DNA of 64,000 bases from Streptomyces regalis. Its GTDB lineage: Bacteria > Actinomycetota > Actinomycetes > Streptomycetales > Streptomycetaceae. Every line of letters starts with the position of its first letter. Positions within the stretch are counted from its first letter, which is position 1. Positions 1 to 9,809 of the stretch are shown one piece after another. The position numbers were made by a program, and so were the translations under genes. Location: the NCBI RefSeq assembly GCF_001509475.1, contig NZ_LLZG01000345.1, positions 1 to 64,000 on the forward strand, written 5' to 3'. The notes beneath the pieces are model-generated. The model saw only the letters and a program-made list of their open reading frames with translations. It was not told where the DNA came from and did no database searches.

Positions 1-378
1 GGCGAGGACGAGGTCGGGGTTGTGCACCTCGACACCGGCCGGGGGCGCGATGTCGGCGGCGGTGACCAGACCCGGGCCCTGCTTGCGCAGGTACATCACG
101 ACCGGCTCGTCGTGCTCGGACGACACGACCAGCTGCTTGATGTTGAGGATCAGGTCGGTGACGTCCTCCTTGACGCCCGGCACGGTGGTGAACTCGTGCA
201 GCACGCCGTCGATACGGATGGACGTGACCGCCGCACCCGGAATCGAGGACAGGAGGGTCCGACGCAGGGAGTTGCCGAGGGTGTAGCCGAAGCCCGGCTC
301 CAGCGGCTCGATCACGAACCGGGAGCGGAACTCGTCGACGACCTCTTCGGTCAACGAGGGACGCTGAGCGATCAGCAT
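1..378 (-). CDS. rpoA: RNA polymerase alpha subunit, N-terminal part (cut by window edge)
   Basis: The first 126 codons of the alpha subunit, which nucleates assembly of the core RNA polymerase by dimerising and recruiting beta and beta-prime. The protein begins [20 protein letters not shown] and continues with the alpha-NTD signature around [17 protein letters not shown], the dimer interface. The C-terminal domain that contacts activators and UP elements lies outside the window. ATG at 378 is the start. A 155-base gap separates it from rpsK, with which it is expected to be co-transcribed as the last gene of the alpha operon. Confidence 0.96.
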   Translation of the reverse strand, partial: MLIAQRPSLTEEVVDEFRSRFVIEPLEPGFGYTLGNSLRRTLLSSIPGAAVTSIRIDGVLHEFTTVPGVKEDVTDLILNIKQLVVSSEHDEPVVMYLRKQGPGLVTAADIAPPAGVEVHNPDLVLA

Positions 379-533
379 GTGTGGATCAGATCCTTCTTTC
401 GTGGACGCCCGCTATTTGACGCCCGACGGAAACCGCGCCCGGTGAAAAGCGCGGGTACTGCAAGGGTACGGGCGATACGGCCCTTACAGAGCCGTACCGC
501 CCGAAACCAAGCCTGCTGCGAAGCAGCCGTACG

Positions 534-938
534 TCAGACGCGACGACGCTTCGGCGGACGGCAGCCGTTGTGCGGGGTCGGGGTGACGTCCTGGATGGAG
601 CCGACCTCGAGACCGGTCGCCTGAAGCGAACGGATCGCGGTCTCACGACCCGAACCCGGACCCTTCACGAACACGTCGACCTTGCGCATGCCGTGCTCCT
701 GGGCGCGGCGGGCAGCCGACTCGGCGGCCATCTGCGCGGCGAACGGCGTGGACTTCCGGGAACCCTTGAAGCCGACGTGGCCGGCGGAGGCCCAGGAGAT
801 CACGTTGCCGGACGGGTCCGTGATGGAGACGATCGTGTTGTTGAACGTGCTCTTGATGTGCGCGTGGCCGTGAGCGACGTTCTTCTTTTCCTTGCGGCGC
901 ACCTTCTTGGCAGCGCCCTGACGACCCTTGGGGGGCAT
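534..938 (-). CDS. rpsK: 30S ribosomal protein S11
   Basis: 134-residue S11, a platform protein of the small subunit near the mRNA exit and the E site. Recognisable stretches are [26 protein letters not shown] and the basic C-terminal end [11 protein letters not shown]. It lies 70 bases after rpsM on the same strand and is followed directly by rpoA. In many bacteria rpsD (S4) sits between S11 and rpoA; it is absent here, as I recall for Streptomyces, where S4 is encoded elsewhere. Confidence 0.98.
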   Translation of the reverse strand: MPPKGRQGAAKKVRRKEKKNVAHGHAHIKSTFNNTIVSITDPSGNVISWASAGHVGFKGSRKSTPFAAQMAAESAARRAQEHGMRKVDVFVKGPGSGRETAIRSLQATGLEVGSIQDVTPTPHNGCRPPKRRRV

Positions 939-1008
939 CTAGTAACTCCTACGGGGAGGTGGTCGGTCCTACAGCGAAGACCGCTGATGAAGCGTTGTCC
1001 GCTGAGGA

Positions 1009-1389
1009 CTACTTCTTGCCCGGCTTCTTCTTGCCGGCGATGGCGCGACGCGGGCCCTTGCGGGTGCGAGCGTTCGTGCTGGTGCGCTGACCGCGGACGG
1101 GCAGACCGCGACGGTGACGGAGACCCTGGTAGCAGCCGATCTCGACCTTGCGGCGGATGTCGGCCTGGACCTCGCGACGGAGGTCACCCTCGGTCTTGAT
1201 GTTGTTGTCCACGTACTCGCGGATCGCGACGAGCTGCTCCTCGGAGAGGTCGCGGACGCGGGTGTCGGGGTTGACGCCGGTCGCAGCCAGCGTCTCCTGC
1301 GAGAGGGTTCGGCCGATGCCGAACACGTAGGTGAGGGCGACCTCCACGCGCTTGTCGCGCGGGATGTCAACACCGGAAACGCGTGCCAT
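1009..1389 (-). CDS. rpsM: 30S ribosomal protein S13
   Basis: 126-residue S13, a head protein that contacts the P-site tRNA and forms intersubunit bridges. The start [20 protein letters not shown], the helix-hairpin-helix part [11 protein letters not shown] and the conserved [15 protein letters not shown] are all present. The lysine-rich end KKKPGKK reaches toward tRNA in solved ribosomes. It follows rpmJ after 232 bases and precedes rpsK by 70 bases. Confidence 0.98.
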   Translation of the reverse strand: MARVSGVDIPRDKRVEVALTYVFGIGRTLSQETLAATGVNPDTRVRDLSEEQLVAIREYVDNNIKTEGDLRREVQADIRRKVEIGCYQGLRHRRGLPVRGQRTSTNARTRKGPRRAIAGKKKPGKK

Positions 1390-1621
1390 TCAATGGCTCC
1401 TGGTGATCTTCGGAGGTCTTCCGCAGAACCGACTCCCAGCCGCCGGCCTCTTCACGCTGTTCAAAAGATGCAGCCAAAGATTAGGTACGACCTAGGTCCC
1501 CGGCCTCCGAACCGGGGGTGTCAGGCACGATCACTCGGCCTGGATTCTGCGTATGAACATATTCAGCTCGCGTCGCGCGAATCCCTGCGATATCGATGCA
1601 GAGGGAGTGGACGATCGTGCG

Positions 1622-1735
1622 TCAGCCCTGGCGCTGCTTGTGGCGCGGGTTCTCGCAGATGACCATGACCCGACCGTGACGGCGGATCACCCTGCACTTG
1701 TCGCAGATCTTCTTGACGCTCGGCTTGACCTTCAT
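1622..1735 (-). CDS. rpmJ: 50S ribosomal protein L36
   Basis: A 37-codon gene. It starts with ATG at 1735 ([20 protein letters not shown]) and ends QRQG before TGA. It has the zinc-ribbon pattern of L36: two cysteines in ICDKC, then one in VICENPRH with the following His. This is therefore the zinc-binding (C+) form. It lies between infA (59 bases upstream) and rpsM, the normal alpha-operon position. Confidence 0.96.
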   Translation of the reverse strand: MKVKPSVKKICDKCRVIRRHGRVMVICENPRHKQRQG

Positions 1736-1794
1736 TAGGTGAGGTTCTCCGGGTCAGTGCCATCGCCTCGGGAGGCCCGGGGCGGGGGCAAGAT

Positions 1795-2016
1795 CTACTT
1801 GTACCGGTAGACGATCCGGCCACGCGTCAGGTCGTACGGAGACAGCTCCACCACGACCCGGTCGTCAGGGAGGATACGGATGTAGTGCATACGCATCTTG
1901 CCGCTGATGTGTGCCAGAACCTGGTGGCCGTTCTGGAGCTCGACCTTGAACATGGCGTTCGGCAGAGACTCGACGACAGTGCCCTCGATCTCGATGGCAC
2001 CTTGCTTCTTGGCCAC
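1795..2016 (-). CDS. infA: Translation initiation factor IF-1
   Basis: 73-residue S1-type OB-fold protein that occupies the A site of the 30S subunit during initiation. The sequence has the family's usual length and features: [20 protein letters not shown], then [20 protein letters not shown], then [11 protein letters not shown] at the end. The start is GTG at 2016, preceded by the purine-rich GAAGGGCGAAGC. The 284-base gap to map upstream is long enough to hold an infA promoter. Confidence 0.98.
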   Translation of the reverse strand: MAKKQGAIEIEGTVVESLPNAMFKVELQNGHQVLAHISGKMRMHYIRILPDDRVVVELSPYDLTRGRIVYRYK

Positions 2017-2189
2017 GCTTCGCCCTTCGGAATCGACTACCTTGATCGACTCCCTTGCGTCCCTTACGGGCGCATGCAGACATGCGGGTGCACGAGAGCC
2101 GACGAGTCAGTCTACGTCAGCGCACCCGGAAAGACGAATCGGGGAAGCCTGCCCCGACGGGCAGATCATTAAGCGCCGAAAAGGTGCAT

Positions 2190-2263
2190 GCCCTCAGGGG
2201 CGCGGGGCTGTGTCGATCTGCGGCTCCGCCGCGTGGGCGCGACCAGCCCCCACCAACCCGCAG
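2190..2263. repeat. GC-rich Streptomyces-type intergenic repeat between map and infA
   Basis: The block runs from a CTCAGGGGCGCGGGG start to a GACCAGCCCCCACC..CCCGCAG end. I recognise this as a common interspersed intergenic sequence of Streptomyces chromosomes. It can fold because the GGGGCGCGGGGCTG side is partly complementary to the CAGCCCC side. It lies just past the map stop codon, so it may act as a transcript 3' end. The family assignment is from memory; a genome-wide copy count would settle it. Confidence 0.45.
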
Positions 2264-2300
2264 CCGCCATCCGGCCGGGCCGCCCTCCCCAAGGGCGGAC

Positions 2301-3137
2301 TCAGGCCAGCGGATCCGGCGCAGCAACAATCCCGTGCTCCGCCAGCTTCGCCTTACCCCCGTCGGGAGCCGTCAGCACAAGCGGCCCCTCGTCGGTCAGC
2401 GCGACGGAGTGCTCCCAGTGGGACGACCACGTGCCGTCCGTGGTGATGACCGTCCAGTCGTCCGAGAGGACCTCGGTCTTCGGCGTGCCCAGAGACACCA
2501 TCGGCTCGATCGCGAGGCAGAAGCCGGGAACCAGCTTCGGGCCCTTCCCCCGCTTCCGCTCGACGTAGTTCAGCAGATGCGGGTCCATGTGCATCTCGGT
2601 GCCGATGCCGTGGCCGCCGTAGTCCTCGATGATCCCGTAGCGCCCGCCGCCGAGCTTCGGCTGCCGGCGGATGTACGTCTCGATGGCGCGGGAGACGTCC
2701 ACAAGACGATTGCCCTGCTTCATGGCCGCGATGCCGGCCCACATCGACTCCTCGGTCACCCGGGAGAGCTCGATCAGCTCCGGGGCGTGACCGGACCCGA
2801 CGAAAGCCGTGTACGCGGCGTCGCCGTGCCAGCCGTCGATGATCGCGCCGCAGTCGATGGAGATGATGTCGCCGTCCTTGAGGACGACGTCCTCGGACGG
2901 GATGCCGTGGACGACGACTTCGTTCACGGACGTGCAGATCGTCGCGGGGAAGCCGCCGTAGCCGAGGAAATTGGACTTGGCCCCGTGCTCCGCCAGCACC
3001 TTGCGGGCCACCTCGTCCAGATCCTTGGTGCTCGACCCGGGCACCGCGGCCTCACGCGTGGCCGCGTGAATGGCGGCGACGACCAGCCCCGCCTCACGCA
3101 TCTTGGCGATCTGCTCGGGGCTCTTGATCTGCACCAT
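2301..3137 (-). CDS. map: Methionine aminopeptidase, type I
   Basis: 278-residue metalloprotease that removes the initiator methionine from nascent proteins. The di-metal ligands are visible in order: two Asp in SIDCGAIIDGWHGDAAYT, the His in GGHGIGTEMHMDP, Glu in AIEPMV and Glu in HWEHSVALTDEG. ATG at 3137 (MVQIKSPEQIAKMREAGLV) gives the family length. A longer reading to 3233 adds 32 residues with no family character. It sits between adk (158 bases upstream) and infA, the classic secY-adk-map-infA order. Confidence 0.96.
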   Translation of the reverse strand: MVQIKSPEQIAKMREAGLVVAAIHAATREAAVPGSSTKDLDEVARKVLAEHGAKSNFLGYGGFPATICTSVNEVVVHGIPSEDVVLKDGDIISIDCGAIIDGWHGDAAYTAFVGSGHAPELIELSRVTEESMWAGIAAMKQGNRLVDVSRAIETYIRRQPKLGGGRYGIIEDYGGHGIGTEMHMDPHLLNYVERKRGKGPKLVPGFCLAIEPMVSLGTPKTEVLSDDWTVITTDGTWSSHWEHSVALTDEGPLVLTAPDGGKAKLAEHGIVAAPDPLA

Positions 3138-3295
3138 GGGGACGAGGGCCTTTCTCGGACCGGATAAGGGGACTGCTTCAACCATAAGGGCGGAGCGGGA
3201 ACCACAAAGGCGGAGGCGGCGCGCCCACCCCACGCAGCAGCCGCGGCCCCCGACAGGGAACCGCGGCCTGAGCTACGTACGAGCTACGAGCGCTT

Positions 3296-3958
3296 CTACT
3301 TGCCGTCCTCGTCGCGCTGAAGCGCCTCCATCGCGCGAGCCGTCACCTCTTCGACCTTGCCCAGCGCGGAGATGGTGACCACCAGTCCCTGCGCCTTGTA
3401 GTAGTCGATGATCGGCTCGGTCTGCGTGTGGTAGACCTCCAGCCGCGTGCGGACGGTCTCCTCGGAGTCGTCGTCCCGCTGGTACAGCTCGCCGGCACAG
3501 ACGTCGCAGACGCCTTCCTTCTTCGGCTGGCTGTACGTGACGTGGAAGACGTGGCTGGAGTCCTTGCGGCAGATCCGCCGCCCGGCGATCCGCTTGACGA
3601 CCTCTTCCTCGGGGACCTCGAGGTCCAGCACCGCGTCCAGCTTCATGGACTCGGACTGGAGCATCTCGTCGAGCGCCTCGGCCTGGGACACGTTGCGCGG
3701 GAAGCCGTCCAGCAGGAAGCCGCCCTCGGCGTCCGGCTGCTCCATGCGGTCCTTGGCCATCCCGATGGTGACCTCGTCCGGCACCAGGTTGCCCGCGTCC
3801 ATGTAGGACTTCGCGAGCTTCCCGAGCTCCGTCTGCTGGCTGATGTTGGCGCGGAACAGGTCGCCCGTGGAGATGTGCGGGATCGACAGGTTCTTGGCCA
3901 GGAACGCGGCCTGCGTTCCCTTACCGGCGCCCGGCGGCCCGACGAGGACGATACGCAT
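3296..3958 (-). CDS. adk: Adenylate kinase
   Basis: 220-residue cytoplasmic kinase converting ATP and AMP to two ADP. The P-loop GPPGAGKGTQ is at residues 7-16, the AMP-binding part is around HISTGDLFRANI, and GFPRNVSQAEAL follows. The LID is of the long form and carries Cys/His residues (RICRKDSSH..GVCDVCAGEL) suggesting a bound zinc. Its ATG shares one base with the secY stop codon, so translational coupling is likely. Confidence 0.97.
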   Translation of the reverse strand: MRIVLVGPPGAGKGTQAAFLAKNLSIPHISTGDLFRANISQQTELGKLAKSYMDAGNLVPDEVTIGMAKDRMEQPDAEGGFLLDGFPRNVSQAEALDEMLQSESMKLDAVLDLEVPEEEVVKRIAGRRICRKDSSHVFHVTYSQPKKEGVCDVCAGELYQRDDDSEETVRTRLEVYHTQTEPIIDYYKAQGLVVTISALGKVEEVTARAMEALQRDEDGK

Positions 3959-5271
3959 CAGCGGAGGAACCCTTCGTAATTGCGCTGCTGGAGCTGGCTC
4001 TCGATCTGCTTCACCGTCTCAAGACCCACACCCACGATGATCAGGATGCTGGTCCCGCCGAACGGGAAGTTTTGGTCTGCCCCGAAACCAGCCAACGCCA
4101 TCGTCGGCACGAGAGCGATCAGGCCCAAGTACAGCGAGCCCGGCCAAGTGATCCGGTTGAGCACGTAGGAAAGGTACTCAGCGGTCGGTCGGCCAGCCCG
4201 GATGCCCGGGATGAAGCCACCATACTTCTTCATGTTGTCCGCGACTTCCTCGGGGTTGAACGAGATGGCCACGTAGAAGAACGCGAAGAAGACAATCAGG
4301 AGGAAGTAGAGACTGACGTGTACCGCCGCCCGCGGGTTGGCCAGGTTCGCGGTGATCCAGGTCGCCCATCCCGCCTGCGAACCGGCGAACTGAACAATCA
4401 GCGCGGGGATGTAGAGCAGCGAAGAAGCGAAGATGACGGGAATCACACCCGCCTGGTTCACCTTGAGCGGGATGTACGTCGACGTACCACCGTAGGAACG
4501 GCGGCCGATCATGCGCTTGGCGTACTGCACCGGAATACGGCGCTGAGCCTGCTCCACCAGGACCACCAGGCCGACCATGAACAGGCCGACGGCGACGACC
4601 GTGCCGAATTCGATCCAGCCGCCGGCCAGGTCGCCCTGCTGCTTGATGGCCCACAGCGCGGACGGGAAGGTCGCGGCGATCGAGATGAACATCAGGATCG
4701 ACATGCCGTTGCCGAGGCCGCGGTCGGTGATGAGCTCACCGAGCCACATGACGGTGGCCGTACCGGCGGTCATCGTGATGACCATGACGATGGTGGTGAA
4801 GATCGAGCGGTCCGGCACGATCTGGCCGGCCACCTGGCAGGTCGGGAACAGCGAGCCGCTGCGGGCGGTGGCCACCAGGCCGGTGCCCTGCAGGATGGCG
4901 AGCGCCACGGTCAGATAGCGGGTGTACTGCGTGATCTTGGCCGTGCCCGCCTGGCCCTCCTTCTTGAGGGCTTCCAAGCGTGGGATCACGACGGTCAGCA
5001 GCTGCAGGATGATGCTCGCCGTGATGTACGGCATGATGCCGAGCGCGAAGATCGTGATCTGAAGCAGAGCGCCGCCGCTGAACATGTTGACCAGGCCGAA
5101 GATGCCCTGGTTGGCGTTCGCCTGGTCGACGCAGACCTGTACGGCCCGGTAGTCGACGCCGGGGATCGGAATGTGCGTACCGACCCGGTAGATCACGATG
5201 ATGCCGAGCGTGAAGAGCAGCTTCTTGCGCAGGTCGGGCGTCTTGAACGCCCGGGCGAACGCGGTGAGCAC
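3958..5271 (-). CDS. secY: Preprotein translocase channel subunit SecY
   Basis: 437-residue integral membrane protein forming the Sec channel with SecE (encoded at 56009-56296). Ten hydrophobic segments are visible. Signature parts include GVDYRAVQ near the first periplasmic region, GIMPYITASIILQLL in TM2, and the C-terminal cytoplasmic loops with NPEEVADNMKKYGGFIPGIR and GRPTAEYLSYVLNRIT. The start is GTG at 5271 behind GGAGG. It overlaps adk by one base. A 245-base gap with a strong hairpin separates it from rplO, so it probably has its own promoter or is attenuated. Confidence 0.98.
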   Translation of the reverse strand: MLTAFARAFKTPDLRKKLLFTLGIIVIYRVGTHIPIPGVDYRAVQVCVDQANANQGIFGLVNMFSGGALLQITIFALGIMPYITASIILQLLTVVIPRLEALKKEGQAGTAKITQYTRYLTVALAILQGTGLVATARSGSLFPTCQVAGQIVPDRSIFTTIVMVITMTAGTATVMWLGELITDRGLGNGMSILMFISIAATFPSALWAIKQQGDLAGGWIEFGTVVAVGLFMVGLVVLVEQAQRRIPVQYAKRMIGRRSYGGTSTYIPLKVNQAGVIPVIFASSLLYIPALIVQFAGSQAGWATWITANLANPRAAVHVSLYFLLIVFFAFFYVAISFNPEEVADNMKKYGGFIPGIRAGRPTAEYLSYVLNRITWPGSLYLGLIALVPTMALAGFGADQNFPFGGTSILIIVGVGLETVKQIESQLQQRNYEGFLR

Positions 5272-5448
5272 GGTGCCTCCTGCGACCCCCGCGCTACTGC
5301 GTCAAGGGTGACGGTCTTGAGGATCGACTAATGGGAACGACTTAGCTAACGGTCAACTGCCGCTCAGAGTGCCCCACAGGAAGCACTCCGTAAAAGTGGG
5401 CAGTGCAGGCCACCTTACCGGCGAGACCGCCCCCCTTGGAACGACCAA

Positions 5449-5480
5449 CCGGGGATACCCCATTTGTGGGGTATCCCCGG
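5449..5480. terminator. Perfect 14-bp hairpin between rplO and secY
   Basis: Two 14-base arms, CCGGGGATACCCCA and TGGGGTATCCCCGG, are exact reverse complements around a 4-base loop (TTTG). A weaker flanking pairing, GAACGA with TCGTTC, extends the stem. No T-run follows on either strand. Its position just past rplO suggests a terminator or attenuator that reduces read-through from the spc genes into secY-adk-map. Confidence 0.6.
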
Positions 5481-5516
5481 TCGGGATCGTTCAAGTCATC
5501 GAGTCGCCTGATGTGT

Positions 5517-5972
5517 TCAGACGAGCTCGGTGACGGTACCGCCGGCGGCGGTGATCTTCTCCTTGGCGGAGCCGGAGACGGCGTCAACCGTCACCTGCAG
5601 CGCCACGGAGATCTCGCCCTGGCCGAGGACCTTGACGAGGCTGTTCTTGCGAACGGCACCCTTGGCCACCAGACCCTCGACGGTGACCTCGCCACCCTCG
5701 GGGTAGAGCGCGGCCAGCTTGTCGAGGTTCACGACCTGGAACTCGGTCTTGAACGGGTTCTTGAAGCCCTTCAGCTTCGGAAGACGCATGTGGAGGGGCA
5801 TCTGGCCACCCTCGAAGCGCTCCGGAACCTGGTAACGGGCCTTCGTACCCTTGGTACCACGACCGGCCGTCTTACCCTTCGACGCCTCACCACGACCGAC
5901 ACGGGTCTTCGCGGTCTTGGCGCCCGGGGCGGGACGGAGGTTGTGGATCTTGAGCGGGTTCTGCTCCGCCAT
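5517..5972 (-). CDS. rplO: 50S ribosomal protein L15
   Basis: 151-residue L15, a late-assembly protein of the large subunit. Typical parts are [20 protein letters not shown], the Gly/Lys-rich segment [10 protein letters not shown], and the C-terminal globular part ending AGGTVTELV. It is the last spc ribosomal gene, two bases after rpmD, and is followed by the 5449-5480 hairpin. Confidence 0.98.
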   Translation of the reverse strand: MAEQNPLKIHNLRPAPGAKTAKTRVGRGEASKGKTAGRGTKGTKARYQVPERFEGGQMPLHMRLPKLKGFKNPFKTEFQVVNLDKLAALYPEGGEVTVEGLVAKGAVRKNSLVKVLGQGEISVALQVTVDAVSGSAKEKITAAGGTVTELV

Positions 5973-5974
5973 GA

Positions 5975-6157
5975 TCAGTCGACCTCCTCGACCGTCACGA
6001 GGTGGCGGACGGTGTGCACCATGCCGCGGAACTCGGGGCGGTCCTCCTTGACGACCTGCGTGTTGATGCCCTTGAGACCAAGGGAGCGCAGGGTGTCACG
6101 GTGGTTCTGCTTGCTGCCGATGTAGGACTTGACCTGCGTAATCTTGAGCTGCGCCAT
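5975..6157 (-). CDS. rpmD: 50S ribosomal protein L30
   Basis: 60-residue L30. Starting at ATG 6157 it reads [20 protein letters not shown], with the conserved [12 protein letters not shown] helix and the end [12 protein letters not shown] longer open frame to 6349 exists, but it runs antisense-free into rpsE and has no L30 character, so the internal ATG was chosen. It is packed two bases after rpsE and two before rplO. Confidence 0.97.
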   Translation of the reverse strand: MAQLKITQVKSYIGSKQNHRDTLRSLGLKGINTQVVKEDRPEFRGMVHTVRHLVTVEEVD

Positions 6158-6159
6158 GA

Positions 6160-6765
6160 TTACGCACCCGCCCCGGCACGCGCACGGAGAAGAGCCGCGG
6201 GAGCGACGTCCTCGAGCGGCAGACCGCGGCGGGCCGCGACCTCCTCGGGACGCTGCAGGCCCTTGAGGGCCTCCACGGTCGCGTGCACGATGTTGATCGC
6301 GTTGTCGGAGCCGAGCGACTTCGACAGGATGTCGTGGATACCGGCGCACTCGAGCACGGCACGCACCGGGCCACCGGCGATAACACCGGTACCGGGGGAC
6401 GCGGGCTTGAGCAGCACGACGCCGGCAGCCTTCTCACCCTGGATCGGGTGCGGGATGGTGCCCTGGATGCGGGGGACCTTGAAGAAGTGCTTCTTGGCCT
6501 CCTCAACGCCCTTGGCGATGGCGGCCGGCACCTCCTTGGCCTTGCCGTATCCGACACCCACGGTGCCGTCACCGTCGCCCACCACGACCAGCGCGGTGAA
6601 GCTGAAGCGACGACCACCCTTCACAACCTTGGCGACGCGGTTGATCGCGACAACGCGCTCAACGTACGCGGTCTTCTCGGCGGCAGCAGCGCCGCCGTCA
6701 CGGCCCTTCCGGTCCCGCCGCTCGCCGCCACCGGCACCGCTTCCACGGCGCTGGGGTCCAGCCAT
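6160..6765 (-). CDS. rpsE: 30S ribosomal protein S5
   Basis: 201-residue S5, which helps maintain decoding accuracy and mRNA unwinding. The double-stranded RNA-binding domain ([35 protein letters not shown]) and the C-terminal domain ([24 protein letters not shown]) are present. The N-terminus carries about 28 extra Gly/Arg-rich residues ([20 protein letters not shown]), and the tail is also longer than in E. coli (about 167 residues). Confidence 0.97.
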   Translation of the reverse strand: MAGPQRRGSGAGGGERRDRKGRDGGAAAAEKTAYVERVVAINRVAKVVKGGRRFSFTALVVVGDGDGTVGVGYGKAKEVPAAIAKGVEEAKKHFFKVPRIQGTIPHPIQGEKAAGVVLLKPASPGTGVIAGGPVRAVLECAGIHDILSKSLGSDNAINIVHATVEALKGLQRPEEVAARRGLPLEDVAPAALLRARAGAGA

Positions 6766-6803
6766 TGGATTACCTCTCTCTTTCCGCTAGCTACGGAAGC
6801 GGC

Positions 6804-7187
6804 TCAGAACTTGAGCCCGGCTTCGCGGGCGGCGTCCGCCAGGGCGGCGATGCGCCCGGCGTACTGGTTACCACCACGGTCGAATACGACGGCCTCGACA
6901 CCGGCAGCCTTGGCGCGCTCGGCGACCAGGGCGCCGACCTGCTTGGCCTGCGCGGACTTGTCGCCCTCGCCACCGCGGATCGAGGTGTCCAGGGTGGACG
7001 CCGACGCAAGGGTGTGACCCTTGATGTCGTCGATCACCTGGGCCACGATGTGGCGGTTCGAGCGGGTAACGACCAGACGCGGACGCTCCGCCGTACCGTT
7101 GATGTGCTTACGGATCCGGATGTGGCGGCGCTTGATCGCGGCGCGCTTGTAGGCGTCGCCCTTAAGGATCTTCTGTCCGTATGCCAT
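6804..7187 (-). CDS. rplR: 50S ribosomal protein L18
   Basis: 127-residue L18, which binds 5S rRNA in the central protuberance. It contains [40 protein letters not shown] and the C-terminal [20 protein letters not shown] typical of the family. It lies 38 bases before rpsE and three bases after rplF. Confidence 0.97.
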   Translation of the reverse strand: MAYGQKILKGDAYKRAAIKRRHIRIRKHINGTAERPRLVVTRSNRHIVAQVIDDIKGHTLASASTLDTSIRGGEGDKSAQAKQVGALVAERAKAAGVEAVVFDRGGNQYAGRIAALADAAREAGLKF

Positions 7188-7190
7188 GGC

Positions 7191-7730
7191 TTACTTACCC
7201 GCCTTTCCGACCTTGCGGCGGATGACTTCGCCCTCGTACTTGACGCCCTTGGCCTTGTACGGGTCGGGCTTGCGCAGCTTGCGGATGTTGGCCGCAACCT
7301 CGCCGACCTTCTGCTTGTCGATGCCCTCGACCGAGAACCGGGTGGGGGCCTCCACCTTGAAGGTGATGCCCTCGGGGGCCTCGACGGTGATCGGGTGGCT
7401 GTAGCCGAGAGCGAACTCGAGGTTCGAACCCTTGGCCGTCACGCGGTAACCGACACCGCTGATCTCGAGCTTCTTCACGTAACCCTGGGTCACGCCGGTG
7501 ATCATGTTCGCCACCAGCGTGCGGGACAGGCCGTGCAGGGCCTTGTTCTGACGCTCGTCGTTGGGGCGGGTGACGTTCAGAACGCCGTCCTCACCCTTGG
7601 CGATGTCGATCGGCGCGGCAACGGTGTGGGTCAGTTCGCCCTTGGGGCCCTTGACCGAGACCGTACGGCCGTCGATGGTGACGTCCACGCCGGCGGGAAC
7701 CGTGATGGGGAGCTTGCCAATACGCGACAT
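7191..7730 (-). CDS. rplF: 50S ribosomal protein L6
   Basis: 179-residue L6 with the two tandem RNA-binding-like domains of the family. The start is [20 protein letters not shown], and the C-terminal signature is [20 protein letters not shown] followed by GKGVKY-type residues. It lies near the base of the L7/L12 stalk in ribosomes. It is three bases upstream of rplR and 24 bases after rpsH. Confidence 0.98.
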   Translation of the reverse strand: MSRIGKLPITVPAGVDVTIDGRTVSVKGPKGELTHTVAAPIDIAKGEDGVLNVTRPNDERQNKALHGLSRTLVANMITGVTQGYVKKLEISGVGYRVTAKGSNLEFALGYSHPITVEAPEGITFKVEAPTRFSVEGIDKQKVGEVAANIRKLRKPDPYKAKGVKYEGEVIRRKVGKAGK

Positions 7731-7754
7731 AGCTGTTTCCTCCGTTCCCTTCCG

Positions 7755-8153
7755 CTACCAGACGTAGGCGAGGACTTCCCCACCCACGCCCTTCTTGCCG
7801 GCCTGCTTGTCGGTGAGGAGCCCGTGCGACGTGGAGATGATCGCCACGCCGAGGCCGCCGAGCACCTTCGGCAGGTTGGTGGACTTCGCGTAAACCCGGA
7901 GACCGGGCTTGGAGATCCGCTTGATGCCCGCGATGGAGCGCTCACGGTTGGGGCCGAACTTCAGCTCCAGGACGAGGTTCTTGCCAACCTCGGCGTCCTC
8001 GACCTTCCAGCCCGTGATGAAGCCCTCCTGCTGGAGGATCTCCGCGATGTGCGACTTGATCTTCGATGCCGGCATCGTCACGGAGTCGTGGTATGCCGAG
8101 TTCGCGTTCCGCAGACGCGTAAGCATGTCTGCGATCGGATCAGTCATGGTCAT
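7755..8153 (-). CDS. rpsH: 30S ribosomal protein S8
   Basis: 132-residue S8, a primary 16S rRNA binder and the usual translational repressor of the spc operon. It reads [20 protein letters not shown], with SKPGLRVY and the C-terminal [19 protein letters not shown] signature. ATG at 8153 was chosen. The second ATG two codons later is also possible. The upstream extension to 8291 has no family character and would fill the 213-base gap to rpsZ. Confidence 0.97.
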   Translation of the reverse strand: MTMTDPIADMLTRLRNANSAYHDSVTMPASKIKSHIAEILQQEGFITGWKVEDAEVGKNLVLELKFGPNRERSIAGIKRISKPGLRVYAKSTNLPKVLGGLGVAIISTSHGLLTDKQAGKKGVGGEVLAYVW

Positions 8154-8366
8154 GAATTGGCCTTCGGCCTCTCTCGCCGGGGTTTCCTGGTGCGCCATCC
8201 CTCTCCCCGATCCGAGACGGGACGGGTGCGGCGCGGTGGACCTACGGCGTAGTAAGTCGTACGGGCGACCGTCAGGCGCCCAACCCTCCAAGCCTAAGCC
8301 ATGGAAGGGAGGGCACCTGACACGCCCAGTGCTTACCGAGAGCCCTTGGAATCCCTAAATGGGGGA

Positions 8367-8552
8367 TTACCAGGAGCTCTTGGTCACGCCCGGCAGCTCG
8401 CCACGGTGAGCCATCTCACGAAGGCACACGCGGCACAGGCCGAACTTGCGGTACACGGAGTGGGGACGGCCGCAGCGCTGGCAGCGCGTGTAGCCACGCA
8501 CGCCGAACTTGGGCTTGCGAGCAGCCTTCGCGATCAGAGCCTTCTTCGCCAT
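8367..8552 (-). CDS. rpsZ: 30S ribosomal protein S14, zinc-binding type
   Basis: 61-residue S14 of the short zinc-ribbon type. It reads [20 protein letters not shown], then two CxxC pairs (CQRC near residue 24 and CRVC near residue 40) that bind zinc. Streptomyces also carry a zinc-free long S14 elsewhere under Zur control, a known zinc-sparing arrangement. The ATG at 8552 lies five bases past the rplE stop. The alternative at 8561 would overlap rplE. Confidence 0.96.
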   Translation of the reverse strand: MAKKALIAKAARKPKFGVRGYTRCQRCGRPHSVYRKFGLCRVCLREMAHRGELPGVTKSSW

Positions 8553-8557
8553 CTCGC

Positions 8558-9115
8558 TCACGCCTCCTTGAAGGGGAAGCCGAGGTGACGAAGGAGCGCG
8601 CGGCCCTCAGCGTCGTTGGTCGCCGTGGTGACCACGGTGATGTCCATACCCCGGACGCGGTCGATCTTGTCCTGGTCGATCTCGTGGAACATGACCTGCT
8701 CCGTGAGACCGAAGGTGTAGTTGCCACGGCCGTCGAACTGCTTGGGGGACAGACCACGGAAGTCGCGGATGCGCGGGAGCGCGAGCGACAGGGTGCGGTC
8801 CAGGAACTCCCACATGCGGTCGCCACGGAGCGTGACGTGGGCACCGATCGGCTGGCCCTCACGCAGCTTGAACTGCGCGATGGACTTGCGGGCCTTGGTG
8901 ACGGCCGGCTTCTGACCGGTGATCGTGGTGAGGTCGCGGATGGCGCCCTCGATCAGCTTGGAGTCGCGGGCGGCGTCGCCCACACCCATGTTGACCACGA
9001 TCTTGACGAGGCCGGGGATCTGCATGACGTTCTCGTACTTGAACTCGTCACGCAGCTTGCCCGCGATCTCCTCGCGGTACTTCTGCTTCAGACGCGGAGT
9101 GGTGGTGGTAGCCAT
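8558..9115 (-). CDS. rplE: 50S ribosomal protein L5
   Basis: 185-residue L5, the 5S rRNA-binding protein that contacts the P-site tRNA. Signature parts are [40 protein letters not shown] and [20 protein letters not shown]. Its ATG shares a base with the rplX stop codon, so the two are translationally coupled. Confidence 0.98.
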   Translation of the reverse strand: MATTTTPRLKQKYREEIAGKLRDEFKYENVMQIPGLVKIVVNMGVGDAARDSKLIEGAIRDLTTITGQKPAVTKARKSIAQFKLREGQPIGAHVTLRGDRMWEFLDRTLSLALPRIRDFRGLSPKQFDGRGNYTFGLTEQVMFHEIDQDKIDRVRGMDITVVTTATNDAEGRALLRHLGFPFKEA

Positions 9116-9438
9116 CAGATGTCCTCACCCGTCCGCTTGGCAACGCGGATCTTGTTGCCTTCGTCGTCGAAGCGGTAGCCGACACGCGTGACGACCTTGT
9201 TGCCGTCCTTCTCAACGACCAGCTGGACGTTGGAGACGTGGATCGGCGCCTCGGTCGTGACGATGCCGCCGGCCTGGGAACCGCGAGCGGTCGGGCCGGC
9301 CTTGGTGTGCTTCTTGACCCGGTTGACACCCTCGACCAGGACACGCTCCTCGCGCGGGTAAGCGGCAATGACCTTGCCCTGCTTGCCCTTGTCCTTGCCG
9401 GTGATGACCTGGACCAGGTCGCCCTTCTTGATCTTCAT
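9115..9438 (-). CDS. rplX: 50S ribosomal protein L24
   Basis: 107-residue L24, an early assembly initiator of the large subunit. The N-terminal KOW motif is clear: [20 protein letters not shown] followed by [19 protein letters not shown]. It lies two bases downstream of rplN and overlaps rplE by one base. Confidence 0.98.
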   Translation of the reverse strand: MKIKKGDLVQVITGKDKGKQGKVIAAYPREERVLVEGVNRVKKHTKAGPTARGSQAGGIVTTEAPIHVSNVQLVVEKDGNKVVTRVGYRFDDEGNKIRVAKRTGEDI

Positions 9439-9440
9439 GC

Positions 9441-9809
9441 TTACAGCACCTCCGGAGCCAGCGAGATGATCTTCATGAACTTCTTCTCGCGCAGCTCACG
9501 CCCGACCGGGCCGAAGATGCGGGTGCCGCGAGGGTCGCCGTCGTTCTTCAGAATGACGGCGGCGTTCTCGTCGAAGCGGATGTACGAGCCGTCCGGACGG
9601 CGGCGCTCCTTGACGGTGCGAACGATGACCGCCTTGACGACGTCACCCTTCTTCACGTTGCCACCGGGGATCGCGTCCTTGACGGTGGCGACGATGACGT
9701 CACCGATGCCCGCGTAGCGGCGACCGGAGCCACCGAGCACACGGATGCAAAGGATTTCCTTCGCACCAGTGTTGTCGGCGACACGCAGTCGCGACTCCTG
9801 CTGGATCAC
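9441..9809 (-). CDS. rplN: 50S ribosomal protein L14
   Basis: 122-residue L14, a subunit-interface protein. The start [20 protein letters not shown] and the signature ending [19 protein letters not shown] are canonical. It is the first gene of the spc group. A 233-base gap upstream, rich in G/C inverted repeats, separates it from rpsQ and may mark the S10/spc transcript boundary. Confidence 0.98.
   Translation of the reverse strand: MIQQESRLRVADNTGAKEILCIRVLGGSGRRYAGIGDVIVATVKDAIPGGNVKKGDVVKAVIVRTVKERRRPDGSYIRFDENAAVILKNDGDPRGTRIFGPVGRELREKKFMKIISLAPEVL

Noticed and set aside
2055..3167. 370-codon plus-strand frame opposite map
   Set aside because: Antisense shadow of map with no ribosome site or recognisable domain.
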